NCBI GenBank assembly: GCA_020636225.1
Contig: JACJYI010000005.1
Span: 496,769-560,768 of the forward strand
Direction of reading: 5' to 3'
Origin: Lewinellaceae bacterium
Lineage (GTDB): Bacteria > Bacteroidota > Bacteroidia > Chitinophagales > Saprospiraceae
DNA length: 64,000 bases
Shown piece after piece: positions 1 through 10,300 of this stretch. A program made the position numbers and the translations under genes. The number at the start of each line of letters is the position of its first letter. Within the stretch, counting starts at the first letter, position 1. The notes under the pieces were generated by a model, which saw nothing but the letters and a program-made list of their open reading frames with translations, had not been told where the DNA came from and ran no database searches.

Positions 1-32
1 CTATTCCAGGGGCCTGTGTTGTTCCCCCCGGA

Positions 33-1013
33 CTACCTGGTCAGCTCTACGATCCCGGTCCAACCCTCGCCTTTCCTACTGCCACCATGGCCATAGCCCA
101 GGTAGTGCATGGAGATCCGCTGCCCGTCATGGATGTCGATCACGGTCCAGTATTCATACGGATTGTTCTGGTCGGACGAATGCAGGGTGACCACCTGCCC
201 GTCGCGACGGCCTGACCAGGTGCCGAATCCCGAATCACCGGTGGCGGTGACACCGCCCTGACCATCCTCGGTCAGGGTGAACCGGCAGCGACCGTTCGTC
301 CCGAAGGTGTGGTTCTTCCAGGTGCCCGACCAGGTACCCCCGATGGGCGGGGTGAAGGTGCCAAGCTCGAAAGGCGCATACTTGTAGAACACATAGTAGG
401 TGTACCCCCGCCACGTCAGAGACAGGAAGAATCCACCATCGCGAGCATCCCGTTCGGCACCGATGGAGGTGCGATCGGTGAAGACGAGACCGATCTGCTC
501 GACCTTGTTCACCAGACCGGAATTGCCGACCCGCTTGTGGATATCATCCCGGGAGGCATAGTGGACCAGATCCTTTCCTGCCAGGCTGATGGTGCCGCCG
601 ATCGCTTCGGGCCACACCACACCCGACATGACGCTGGCTTTCATGTAGGGGTCAAGCGGGATGGAACAATTTCCGCCTTTTTCGGCATCAATGGCCAGGT
701 TGACCTGCAACCGGTCGTCCTGGTTGATCCGGGTGGCATCCGGGAAGATGTCCCATTTGAAGTCCGCCCAGGCATAACAGCCCGGCTTGTCCTTCAGGTA
801 TAATTTGGCCCGGATATGGCCTCCGGTAGCATCCGTCCGTTGGACGTCCCACAGGATGCCGTAAGTCTTGCCTGACCCTGTCTCCCCCCGGGGCATATCG
901 ATCAGTGACCAGGAGTTGATCAGGCCGGTGTCCTGGGAAAAGCCGGGCTGTCCAATGGCCGCCAGGCCGAACAGCAACAGGATCGCGCGAATAGAATTTC
1001 GGTAATGTGTCAT
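33..1013 (-). CDS. Secreted protein of unknown function
   Basis: I do not recognise this 326-residue protein. The start at 1013 is chosen because it gives a clean Sec signal peptide (residues 1-27, hydrophobic core ILLLFGLAA, cleavage near GFSQ); an upstream in-frame ATG at 1121 would bury it behind 36 unrelated residues. The mature part is beta-rich, with many aromatic and glycine residues. The last 100 residues carry two GTWSG motifs (GTWSGTWKN and FGTWSGRRDG), reminiscent of a lipocalin-like ligand barrel, but this is only a resemblance. There is no C-terminal sorting domain and no lipobox, so a periplasmic location is the simplest inference. It is followed in the opposite direction of reading by no obvious partner; the next gene upstream (1511-3619) is on the same strand but 497 bases away. 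Confidence 0.7.
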   Translation of the reverse strand: MTHYRNSIRAILLLFGLAAIGQPGFSQDTGLINSWSLIDMPRGETGSGKTYGILWDVQRTDATGGHIRAKLYLKDKPGCYAWADFKWDIFPDATRINQDDRLQVNLAIDAEKGGNCSIPLDPYMKASVMSGVVWPEAIGGTISLAGKDLVHYASRDDIHKRVGNSGLVNKVEQIGLVFTDRTSIGAERDARDGGFFLSLTWRGYTYYVFYKYAPFELGTFTPPIGGTWSGTWKNHTFGTNGRCRFTLTEDGQGGVTATGDSGFGTWSGRRDGQVVTLHSSDQNNPYEYWTVIDIHDGQRISMHYLGYGHGGSRKGEGWTGIVELTR

Positions 1014-1430
1014 GGCTGTGAGATTTCGTGAAGAATGGGTGGCCATGAACCTCACGGGAATCCGCACAGTAGTTCCTGAACGACATGCCGGGAGGTCTTC
1101 AGTCAATAGGAAAACGCCCATCAGCCAAGCGCGGGTTCCGCACTTACCAGGAAGAATGGTTCTGTTTCTCGACAGAATCGTGAATGGTCACGGTGACCTG
1201 CGCGTCATGGCACAACCGATGATCTTTGCAGTGAGCTCTGAATATTTGTACTCTTGCTTAATCATAGTCCTTCAAAGAATCACATTCATCATTGTACAGA
1301 CAGGATATTCCCCCATGATGCCTTTCACCGAGGATTTTCACCCATGGCATGGCGTGTGCTGTGGCCTTGTTCATCCTGGGCATCAGGAATTACATGTCCT
1401 GTCAAGTAGTGCGTTCCCTGCTCAATGACA

Positions 1431-1479
1431 TCATGCTGCAGCTTGCCCGATCATCCGTTTTCAGCAAACTGCAGCATGA
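1431..1479. terminator. Stem-loop downstream of the BNR-repeat gene
   Basis: TCATGCTGCAG (1431-1441) and CTGCAGCATGA (1469-1479) form a perfect 11-bp inverted repeat with a 27-base loop, about 30 bases past the stop codon of the minus-strand gene ending at 1511. No T-tract follows, so a transcription terminator is only a possibility. The rest of the 1014-1510 gap holds nothing else I can support. Confidence 0.35.
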
Positions 1480-1510
1480 GGATACCCTATGGGAATCACC
1501 AGGTGCATTT

Positions 1511-3619
1511 TTACCGCCTGATCTTCATCACACGAGCATGTTGCCACCAACCATCACCGTTGACCTTCAGCAGGTACATGCCATCGGGGAAAGCAGAAAG
1601 GTCGAGTGTCAGGCCAGAAGCAACACTGACCTGCTGCTGCAATAACCGCCCGTGCAGATCGTACATGGCCACCTGAGCCAGACCTGCGTTTTTTGGCCAC
1701 TCGACCTGCACCGGTCCAATTGTCGGGTTGGGGAATACCGTGGCCTCGTTGATGGGATGATCCGGTGCATCTTCCGTGCCGACCAGATCTTCCAGATCGA
1801 TCCGGCCGAGGAAACCGGCCGACTGGTAGGCATACAGGTACCGCCCATCCGGCGTGACCGCACCGGGAATGGCATAGGTGCAAAAACCGGCGATGGATTG
1901 CCAGGTCAGGCCTTCATCGGTCGACCACTGGATATTGGTCAGCAGATCCTGTTGTGACGGAAACAGTTCGCCGGAGTACCAGGCCCCATCGGGCCCTTTG
2001 ACAATGGCTCCCGGCGCGGTCCTGCCAGCACATGCCGTCGTACTCCAGGTCAGGCCGCCATCCGAGGAGCAACGGGTGCTTCCGCTGACGGTATTGAGGA
2101 GGGTGCCATCTTCCAGGACGAACAGATTGTCGATCGGCTGGTTGGTAAAATCCCCATCCACGACCAGTTCCCAACTGTCGCCACCATCGGTGGTCGCCAG
2201 GATCTTTCCTCCATCAGTGCCGACGAAACCGTTCTGGTCGTCCGTGAACACCATGCTCCTGGGGAAGGTGCCGAAGCCATGATAGATGACCGTCCAGGTA
2301 TCTCCCCCATCATCAGAGTAGGCGCCGTGGACCGAACCAAACAGGTAAAGCCGACCACCCGGCAGTTGTTCGATGTGGAAGACGTAGGTCGTATCCTGGA
2401 CGGCATCGGGGAACAATTTTTCCCAGCTTTGTCCGCCGTCCTTGGTGATCTGTGGGCCGGAGCTGTTGTAGGGAATGATCACCGTATCCTCATTCAGGGC
2501 CAGGAAGTCCCGGCTGACCGTAATGAAGGTATTGGTGAGCTGGGTCCAGGTATTTCCGCCATCGGTGGTCTTGAACATGCCCTGCCGTTCCTGGAGGACA
2601 TAGCCCACCATGTCGCTCGGGAAGGCAATGGCTTCAAAATTCGGTCGTAGGCCGGGAAACTGGCTTGTCGCCGTCTGCAGGCCATCATCGGAGTAGAGGA
2701 TCTCGGTGCCCCAGCTGGCGATCCAGAACGAGCTGCCATCGCGATGGATGCCCTCAAATCGAAGGCCATACTGGTCGACACCGATGGAGGTGTTGTTCAC
2801 CCAGGTCACCCCGCCGTCAGTGGACCGGAAGATGCTGTTGGGGAAGACATAGCCGACCAGCTCCATTTCAGACAGGGCGGCCAGATAGCGCATGTTGCCC
2901 GGCACACCCGTGTCGGTGACCAGGGTCCAGGTGCTTCCTCCATCGGTGGTCTTGAAGATGTGCCGGTTCTGGTCGTACAGAAACCCGGTGTTCTCATCCA
3001 GCCAATCGCCATAGAGGGCATTGGCCGAAAACTGGTAGATGGAATCCCAGGTTGCCCCGCCATCCGTGCTCTTGAGGAGGGGGCCACCGGATTGCTGGAA
3101 GATATAACCTGCCGTGGCGGAGGGAAAGTGGATATCCTCCCGATAGGTATAGGCTAGGGGGATCTCGGTCCAGGTATCTCCGCTATCTGTGGATCGGAAG
3201 AGGCTGGTATTGCCATGCGCCAGGACGATGACCTGATCGTCCACAAAATGAAAGCCTTTGGGGTCGCTGCAGTTGACGGGGATGTCGGACCAGGAGAGTC
3301 CGCCATCCGTGCTGCGAAAGACCTGCCCGTCCCGGGCCAGGAAGACCGTCTGGCAATCCGTTCCCGGCTTACAGGCCACGATATCAAAATCAAGTCCATC
3401 CGGGCAGGTGCCGATGGTCCAGTCCTGGCCGCTATTCGCTGTGCTGGCCAGTGTGGCACAGGTGCCGATGGCCCAGCCATTGCCACCTTCATCGACATGG
3501 ACATCGCGGAAGTTCGTGGCAAAATCAAACGGTGTCAGCACCTCGACGGACGCTTGCTGGGCAGAGAGGGAGGCAACTGTACAAACGAGAATACACAGGG
3601 AGATGTAGTGACGCATCAT
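1511..3619 (-). CDS. T9SS-sorted BNR/Ycf48-like beta-propeller protein
   Basis: This 702-residue protein starts with a signal peptide (MMRHYISLCILVCTVASLSAQ-type, cleaved near residue 21); the ATG at 3619 is preferred to one 27 codons upstream. The body contains about a dozen spaced copies of the S-x-D-G-G-x-[TS]-W motif (for example STDGGLSW, STDGGATW, TTDGGNTW, SDDGGDTW), the signature of BNR/Asp-box and Ycf48-like photosystem-assembly-type propellers. The last 75 residues (VFPNPTIGPVQVEW, then YDLHGRLL, FPDGMYLLKV) are a type A T9SS sorting domain, so the protein is expected to cross the outer membrane through the type IX system and be anchored or released. Such propellers are common surface or adhesive proteins in Bacteroidota; no catalytic residues are evident. 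It appears to be a single-gene unit. Confidence 0.85.
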   Translation of the reverse strand: MMRHYISLCILVCTVASLSAQQASVEVLTPFDFATNFRDVHVDEGGNGWAIGTCATLASTANSGQDWTIGTCPDGLDFDIVACKPGTDCQTVFLARDGQVFRSTDGGLSWSDIPVNCSDPKGFHFVDDQVIVLAHGNTSLFRSTDSGDTWTEIPLAYTYREDIHFPSATAGYIFQQSGGPLLKSTDGGATWDSIYQFSANALYGDWLDENTGFLYDQNRHIFKTTDGGSTWTLVTDTGVPGNMRYLAALSEMELVGYVFPNSIFRSTDGGVTWVNNTSIGVDQYGLRFEGIHRDGSSFWIASWGTEILYSDDGLQTATSQFPGLRPNFEAIAFPSDMVGYVLQERQGMFKTTDGGNTWTQLTNTFITVSRDFLALNEDTVIIPYNSSGPQITKDGGQSWEKLFPDAVQDTTYVFHIEQLPGGRLYLFGSVHGAYSDDGGDTWTVIYHGFGTFPRSMVFTDDQNGFVGTDGGKILATTDGGDSWELVVDGDFTNQPIDNLFVLEDGTLLNTVSGSTRCSSDGGLTWSTTACAGRTAPGAIVKGPDGAWYSGELFPSQQDLLTNIQWSTDEGLTWQSIAGFCTYAIPGAVTPDGRYLYAYQSAGFLGRIDLEDLVGTEDAPDHPINEATVFPNPTIGPVQVEWPKNAGLAQVAMYDLHGRLLQQQVSVASGLTLDLSAFPDGMYLLKVNGDGWWQHARVMKIRR

Positions 3620-4149
3620 TGGGGGGAGGTTTTGTGAAACAATCGGCGTGGATGGGCCAGTCTGTCTAAAGTTAGGAAAAACCTGCCGAATGGCCGGCAC
3701 TCCTCCCGATCAGACCCGGATGATCCGGACCCAGGACAGGTCATGCCAGGGCGTGATCATTGGATCAGTGTTTTCCCGTGGGAAGGTATGTTGGCAGGAT
3801 GGACTTTGAGTGAGGGGAGGGGGGATGGCTTTGCTTTCTGGTGGGTTTGTCCTTGTTTTCTATCGTCCAATCATCTCTTTCTTGATGGCTACAGGGTCGA
3901 GGTGCATTGTTTTCCATAAGTCAATGATTTACGTGGAAGTTCTTGAATCATTGACGCACTTTGTGAAACAGTCTCATTACTTTCATAACAGCACTTTCTC
4001 CCGCATTGCGTATAGCCAATGTTGGGCAATCGTGTTTTTTCTTTTTCTGTCGCGCGTTGGCTTAGACACACTCTTTGACAAGCTTGGGTTCGCGCGGCTG
4101 GCTTGAGCCGCTTGGCAATGTGTGTGGCTTTGAAGCGTTGGCATTACGT
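3620..4149. other. Gene-free junction with attC-like half-site
   Basis: This gap marks the change from GC-rich host sequence to the AT-rich restriction island; base composition falls near 3830. It holds a perfect 10-bp inverted repeat (GTCAATGATT 3920-3929, AATCATTGAC 3946-3955) and, at 4000-4029, a segment beginning CCCGCATTGCGTATAGCC that matches the right arm of the folded site at 16531-16560. The matching left arm is not visible, so this is a half-site. A 98-codon plus-strand frame (3810-4106) has no recognisable features. Confidence 0.5.
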
Positions 4150-7100
4150 TCATCTGAAATAATTTTTTACCAGATCTACAAATTCACCAAACGGGATTCC
4201 GTTTTTCCAAATGTTGCGACTGATGTAAACTGACTCAATCTTGTCATCCAGTGAGACCTTTACTTCTGCATGGGTATCCAAGGCTTGCAGGCCATTTGAC
4301 CAATCTTCAATGGAATTGCCTATTTGGCTTCCAATGTCTGGCACAAATCGAGCATGCTCTTTGAAATAATCAGATGTCACTGCTTGATCGTCTTCAGGAC
4401 GAGTAAGGACAGCAAGGGAATAAGCGTCTTTTTCAAGAACGGCAGTTTTACCTTGAAGGAGGGACATGTTTACATTCCCCTTTAATGGCTCAACACTCTT
4501 TATCTCAATGGCGTATTCCTTACCCATGGCAACTATCACAAAGTCTTTCCCAATATCTGGATTGAGAATTTCAAATTCAGGTTCCACTGAGGTAAGTGCT
4601 TCTTTAAATGCTACTTCGGCAGCTTTGCCAATTCCTTTCCATCTTTCTATTTGTCGTTTGGCATCAAGCATTTCCTGGGCTTTAGCAAGAAGTTGACTTG
4701 TTCCCAATTCAGCAGCAGCAGACTCAAACTGCTTCATTTCTTCGGTTGTGAGGTTGATCTTAGCCAGGTCTTCAATGTCGTCAATGGATTTTCCTGACTT
4801 GATAATGCCATTGATTTGTTGGCTAAATTTTTCACCTAAGGCAAGCATATTCAGGTGTGGTCTTTTCTCTTCAAACTTTGTTAGGCAAGTTTCTGGAAGA
4901 GAGGGGAACTGATCAACCCATGCGCTTAATGAAAGAAATAGACTGTTGTATTCTTTGCCCGGTTTTACTTTGGTATCAATGTCTTCAGGATAAAAGAGCT
5001 TATCTATTTCGTTGGTTATGATTTCAATGCTTCTTGTTCTTATCTCACTATTACTTATTTGAGTAGCTACAATGTTTTTTCGTGGATCGCCATGTTTGGT
5101 GTAATCCTTGAAAATATCTTTGATTGTATCGTCAAAATAATGGGAATCGGCTTCTGCGTAGATAAAATCATTGTAAGGCTTGAACTCATCACTTTGGACA
5201 GGGATAATGTTCCTCTTTAGAATGATTTCCTTGGAATCCTCTTGCATTGCAAATACATAAGACAAGAATTGGTTATACCAATCAAAGAAAGATTCAGAAT
5301 GACCTTCAAAGTAAGCTTCTGCGAATAGTGAAGGCTTATCTGATTTTTCTATCAGGTAACTCACATATTTAACCGACCAGAGATCAGCAGAACGATAATA
5401 GTTTTCATAGTCCGTTGATATGATTTTCTTCTTCGGTGCAAACTGTGGTAATAGTTGATTGATGGTATTGAACCAATTTTCTCGCTTTAAAGCTCTATCA
5501 CTTCTAAATAGGCAACAAACATGAAAGACGGCTTTTATTTGCTCATCAGTGGCCTCTTCGACCTTTAGGTCACTGATAAGGTTTTTATTGAGGTCGTTGT
5601 AAAATTCATTGAGATCGAAAGGTTTGATCCCTTCTACATTACCGACTTTTCGGTTGAGAAATTCTTCATCTAAATCTCTTCCTAAACCTTTAGAGACAAG
5701 CTTAAACTCGTTATCAATCTGGGGATGCAAATACAACTCACTATCTTTTGCTTTGAAGTGATTTGCCTCGGTTGGGTAGATTGGTGTAGTATCTCCAAGG
5801 TGTAACAGGTTGTTCTCAGCAAGAAACTCATAAAGGCTTTTTAGCCAGTCAAACGATTCTTCTTCACGAAGATCAATGGTTGTTTCAACCAGAGCTACCA
5901 GGTGATTGATGTCAAATTGAACACCTGTCGGCCATTGTTCTAATTCCTGATCGATGATTTCTGACCAATGCCAAATGCTTTCTTTCTCAGGAAGATGTTC
6001 AGGGATAATGGAGCTTGCCAAATCAAAAAGCGAGTCTCTGGATTCTAAACCTGACAGAATGAATCTTGCTTCCTCAATTTTCACTTGTGCGCCAGATACG
6101 GTCTTTACAATAGGCTTGGAGAGCAAGAATTGTCTGATAGGAGATTGGATGTTTTCCTCATACCAATCAACATTCGAATATCTATCCACATGCTCAGGTA
6201 AACCGCTCTTGGCTACCAAATGGGCATTTTGAACTTTTGGTAGTAGCTGCTCTATAAATTTGAGGTAATGGCTGATGAAATCAGTAAGCGCATTTCTGTT
6301 TTTTGTTGCGATTGGATCAGGTTCTTCTTTATTGGTGATCTTGGTTCTGATACCCTCCCTTAGTTCTGTTGGGTGGAAATCACTGTGTTGAAGGAGTACA
6401 GGTAGATTGAATTTTTCTGTGCCAATCAATGGGAATTCCTTGTAAAGTACCGCCTGATTCTCCAATGGTAGAAGTGAATAGGTAGTACCGTTCTTTTTGG
6501 CTGGAATGCCAAAAATCAGCTTTTCTGATTGCTGGAATAAAAGACCATTTTCTGAATCAGTGGATGCAAATTGAATATCCGGAAACTCAGAGGCTTCTGT
6601 ATGCAAACTGAATGAACCTGACCACTCAGGAGTTGAAACCTCAATCTTCTTAATGGAGCGATTGATAAGAAGTGTAAAGGCAGCATTTCTTTTCAATTCA
6701 ATCAATCCTTTTTCAGCGTATTTGTATGAGTCTGAAGTGAGGGTGTAAATGAACCTATTGGAGTGGTCCTGAATATCTTCCGATGATTTTTTGCCTATAG
6801 CTTGAATTTCTGAAAACGTAACACCTAGAGATTTCTGCATAGCATCCAATGCGATACTTTCATCTAAAGTGGCCGCTGAGCGGTCAATTTGAAGTGAAAA
6901 CCTTCTTTCGCCCGCTACATTGGTATGCACTCCATCTATGGTCAGTTTCTTATTTAAGATGTGGGTAGTGACAAATCCGGTTCCGTATTTTCCTGTTGTG
7001 CCGCCTTCACCATTCAATGATTTAGTGGACGTTTTATAGAGAATTGCGAGAAGGTGCTTTGTCTCAAATGGTTTACCATTATGAGCGAACTCAAGCTTGT

Positions 7101-7308
7101 CTTGAGTGAGGTTGATCGAGATGGTGATTCCGTCAGGATTGGCAACATCTTTGGCGTTTTGAAGAAGCTCCCAAATCCATCTTGTTTTCTTATTCTCAGG
7201 GAAAGTATAAAGCCTGTCCACATCATGAATGATGTCCCTAGCTTCACTTTCAGTGCGCTGTTTCTCTCTTTCTACACTGGCCTCATCGAGTTGTAAGCTT
7301 TCCTCCAT
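4150..7308 (-). CDS. GHKL (sacsin/HSP90-like) ATPase with C-terminal DUF3883/nuclease-like domain
   Basis: This 1052-residue protein is the last gene of the hsd operon, 9 bases after hsdR. The N-terminus is a GHKL-type ATPase: N-box ELLQNAKD (residues 47-54), a G1-like HNGKPF (76-81) and a G2-like GKYGTGF (106-112), as in sacsin, MORC and HSP90 proteins. A long middle part is unassigned. Near the C-terminus, residues 905-1000 contain GKDFVIVAMG followed by an E935-x-K937 motif (AIEIKSV), the arrangement of a PD-(D/E)xK-type fold as seen in DUF3883/NO VEIN C-terminal domains. The pairing suggests an ATP-driven switch with a nuclease or nucleic-acid-binding end. Its operon position argues for an accessory anti-phage role; that is inference, and I cannot match it to a named system. 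Confidence 0.75.
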   Translation of the reverse strand: MEESLQLDEASVEREKQRTESEARDIIHDVDRLYTFPENKKTRWIWELLQNAKDVANPDGITISINLTQDKLEFAHNGKPFETKHLLAILYKTSTKSLNGEGGTTGKYGTGFVTTHILNKKLTIDGVHTNVAGERRFSLQIDRSAATLDESIALDAMQKSLGVTFSEIQAIGKKSSEDIQDHSNRFIYTLTSDSYKYAEKGLIELKRNAAFTLLINRSIKKIEVSTPEWSGSFSLHTEASEFPDIQFASTDSENGLLFQQSEKLIFGIPAKKNGTTYSLLPLENQAVLYKEFPLIGTEKFNLPVLLQHSDFHPTELREGIRTKITNKEEPDPIATKNRNALTDFISHYLKFIEQLLPKVQNAHLVAKSGLPEHVDRYSNVDWYEENIQSPIRQFLLSKPIVKTVSGAQVKIEEARFILSGLESRDSLFDLASSIIPEHLPEKESIWHWSEIIDQELEQWPTGVQFDINHLVALVETTIDLREEESFDWLKSLYEFLAENNLLHLGDTTPIYPTEANHFKAKDSELYLHPQIDNEFKLVSKGLGRDLDEEFLNRKVGNVEGIKPFDLNEFYNDLNKNLISDLKVEEATDEQIKAVFHVCCLFRSDRALKRENWFNTINQLLPQFAPKKKIISTDYENYYRSADLWSVKYVSYLIEKSDKPSLFAEAYFEGHSESFFDWYNQFLSYVFAMQEDSKEIILKRNIIPVQSDEFKPYNDFIYAEADSHYFDDTIKDIFKDYTKHGDPRKNIVATQISNSEIRTRSIEIITNEIDKLFYPEDIDTKVKPGKEYNSLFLSLSAWVDQFPSLPETCLTKFEEKRPHLNMLALGEKFSQQINGIIKSGKSIDDIEDLAKINLTTEEMKQFESAAAELGTSQLLAKAQEMLDAKRQIERWKGIGKAAEVAFKEALTSVEPEFEILNPDIGKDFVIVAMGKEYAIEIKSVEPLKGNVNMSLLQGKTAVLEKDAYSLAVLTRPEDDQAVTSDYFKEHARFVPDIGSQIGNSIEDWSNGLQALDTHAEVKVSLDDKIESVYISRNIWKNGIPFGEFVDLVKNYFR

Positions 7309-7317
7309 TTTTAAAAC

Positions 7318-10300
7318 TCAGATTTTATCATTTTGATGCTTCTGTGTGATCTTCTCATATATCTCTTTCGCCAGTACACCATAAGCTGCATTTTGAAATT
7401 CGACATCTTCCATGTACCTGGAGACTATATCGTCATTTTCAGACATCCGTTGAATCATCAGGTTTTCAATAGCTTTTCTAATGCCAAGCTGAAACTTATC
7501 CAGAGGATTAGCTTCTGCTGTCTGGATAATCTTCTGATCTTTGGAAGCCTTTTCTCGGATCTGTTCAAAGAACAGACGGTCTTCCTCGGAGAAGTCAGTT
7601 CCAAACTTATTGTTGAGTACTTCAATGATCTCTGATAAGGGCTTTTTTTGTTCTTTCGATTTGCCTGAGCCTACTTCTGTTATTCCTTTTACTCCATAGG
7701 GTTCACCTTCTTCCATTACAATTGAACCACTTGAAACTCGTTCAATACGGTAGTAATGAAGGCTTACATCATCTTCTGGTTTGATGACTTCATAATCTCT
7801 TTCTCTTGGCAGATGCGGGAGTAGAAACCTGCTAAAACTATAGAGCATTTCAAGCTCTGCATCTGCATAAGGAATGATCTGGCTTAAAAACGAATAAGCC
7901 TTGACAAAGGCAGATACTTTATCTCTGAACAACTTGGCCGGTTCTTCTTCTAACGTTTTGTATCTGTCCACTGCTGGCTGAATATGTTTTTGCATTCGGG
8001 CATGATCAGACGGGTTTTGCGTTTCCAAGGCTTTGTAAAAGACTTGAGCAAAGGCCTCCACCTCTGACCAATAGTACACTTGCATGGCATTCAATTCATG
8101 CTTCAATGTCTCTAAAAGCTGTGGGTCAGTAGTTTCCTGAAGTGACGTCTGGTCGTAATATGGTTTAAAGGCTTTGTAGATGTCCTCTGCACTGTTGACA
8201 AAATCCAGGACAAAGGGAGTTTCTTTGCCTGGACTAATCCGGTTGAGCCTTGAAAGGGTCTGAACGGCCTGAACTCCATCCAACCTTTTATCTACATACA
8301 TGGTATGGAGTAGGGGTTGATCAAATCCCGTTTGGTACTTGTTAGCCACTAGCAGAATCTGATAATCATCTGTATCGAATTTTTCAGGAAGCTGACTTTC
8401 GCTGATGGGCTTGCCGGTAATTACATCCGTATTCATTTCTGGTTCCGAGTATTCCAACCCTGTATCAGGGTCTTGTACTTTACCACTAAAGGCTACCATT
8501 GGCCTCACATCTTCATAGCCTTTCTTTTCTATGTAGCGCTGGAAAGCCAACATATATTTTACTGCATGTAGTCTTGAACTGGTTACCAACATCGCTTTGG
8601 CTTTGCCATTAATTCTATGCTTCACAGAACTACGGAAATGCTCAATCATTATTTCGGTTCGCTGCTCCACATTGACGGGATGGAGGCTCATGAACTTTCC
8701 TAAAGCCTTGGCCGCCTTTTTCTGAGGTAATTCAGGATCATCTTCAATGGCCTTTACCAGTTTATAGAAGTTGTTGTATGTGGTATAATTCTCCAGTACA
8801 TTCAAAATAAATCCTTCCTGAATGGCCTGACGCATGGAGTACACATGGAAGGCTTCATCATTTCTACCGAATAACTGCAAGGTTTTCCCCTTTGGCGTGG
8901 CTGTGAAAGCAAAGAAGCTGATATTCTTTTGTTTACCTCTTGACTCCATTACCTGATTAAGCCGATCTTCCCAATCGGATTCTGCTTCTTCGGTTTCTAT
9001 TGTTGTTCCTGCACCCAGTATTTCTTTAAGTTCTCTTGCCGTTTCTCCTGTCTGGCTCGAATGGGCTTCATCTACAATGATTGCGTATTTCCGTTTGGCA
9101 ATTTCTTCTTGCCAAACTTTTGATGTGGCAATCTGATCTTCGGTAGCTTTATCGGAACTATCAGCTCCTGCCACTTTGAGCAAACCCTTTAAGACAAAGG
9201 GAAACTTTTGGAGTGTGGTTATCACAATTTTAGTCCCGTCAACGAGGGCTTCTGCCAACTGCTGAGAGTTTTGATCTATGGCTTTTACAACACCCTGAGC
9301 ATGCTCAATTTGATAAATCGCATCCTGTAGTTGTCTGTCCAGGACTTTTCGGTCTGTTATGACTACTACGCAATCAAAAACCTTTTGATCATCATCAGTA
9401 TGGAGGCTGGCCAATCGATGTGAGAGCCATGAAATACTATTGGTTTTGCCACTACCGGCTGAATGTTGAATCAGATAATTGTGGCCGGTGCCCTCATCTC
9501 TTGATGTCTTAATTAATTCTCTGACGGCATCCAATTGATGGTATCGGGGGAAGATGACAGTCTCCTTGGTATATTTCTTTTTAACACCATACTCATCCGT
9601 TGTGGTCTCTTCCTTGGTCTCAATGAACATGAAGCTACCGATGATCTCCAAAAAGCTGTCACGCTGAAGTACTTCTTCCCAGAAGTATCCGGTGCGATGA
9701 CCTGAGGGATGTTGAGGGTTTCCTGCACCACATTGAATTTCTCCTGGATGACTTCCTCTATTGAAAGGGAGGAAAAATGTTTTTTCACCCCTCAAGTGGG
9801 TAGACATGTGAACTTCATCCGTATCGGCAGCAAAGTGTACCACTGCACCCGATTTGAATTTGAAGAGTGGCATCCTCCAATCCCTATCTTTTCGGTATTG
9901 GACTACTGCATGTTTCCAATTTTGACCAGTTGCTGGATTCTTCAGTTCGCAGGTGGCTACCGGAAGGCCGTTGATTGAAAAAACCAGATCCATAGTGTCA
10001 TGGCTGGAAGTATGACAAGGAACCTGACGGGTTACGGTCAGTTGGTTTTTTTGATAGCGTTCCAGAATCTCGGGGTTGAGCTGATGGGCAGGTTTGAAAT
10101 ACGCCATTTGAAAGGTCTTGCCGAAAAACTTGAAGCCGTGACGCAAGATGTGAAGGGTTCCTTTCAGGTTCCTTTCTTTAACCAGCGTATCAAGGATTTT
10201 CGCATCCAATTCTTGCCCGTGAAGTTTCAGCATTTGCTGATAAAGTTCCTGCTGGCTGGACTGGATGAAGGAAAGGACACGATCCGTGAAGAATCCATTT

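Noticed and set aside
1012..1428. 138-codon plus-strand frame starting opposite the first secreted-protein gene
   Set aside because: No domain, no signal peptide, and it reads across an apparent non-coding gap.
3810..4106. 98-codon plus-strand frame in the island junction
   Set aside because: It crosses a composition break and the half-site, has no recognisable domain, and no gene context.
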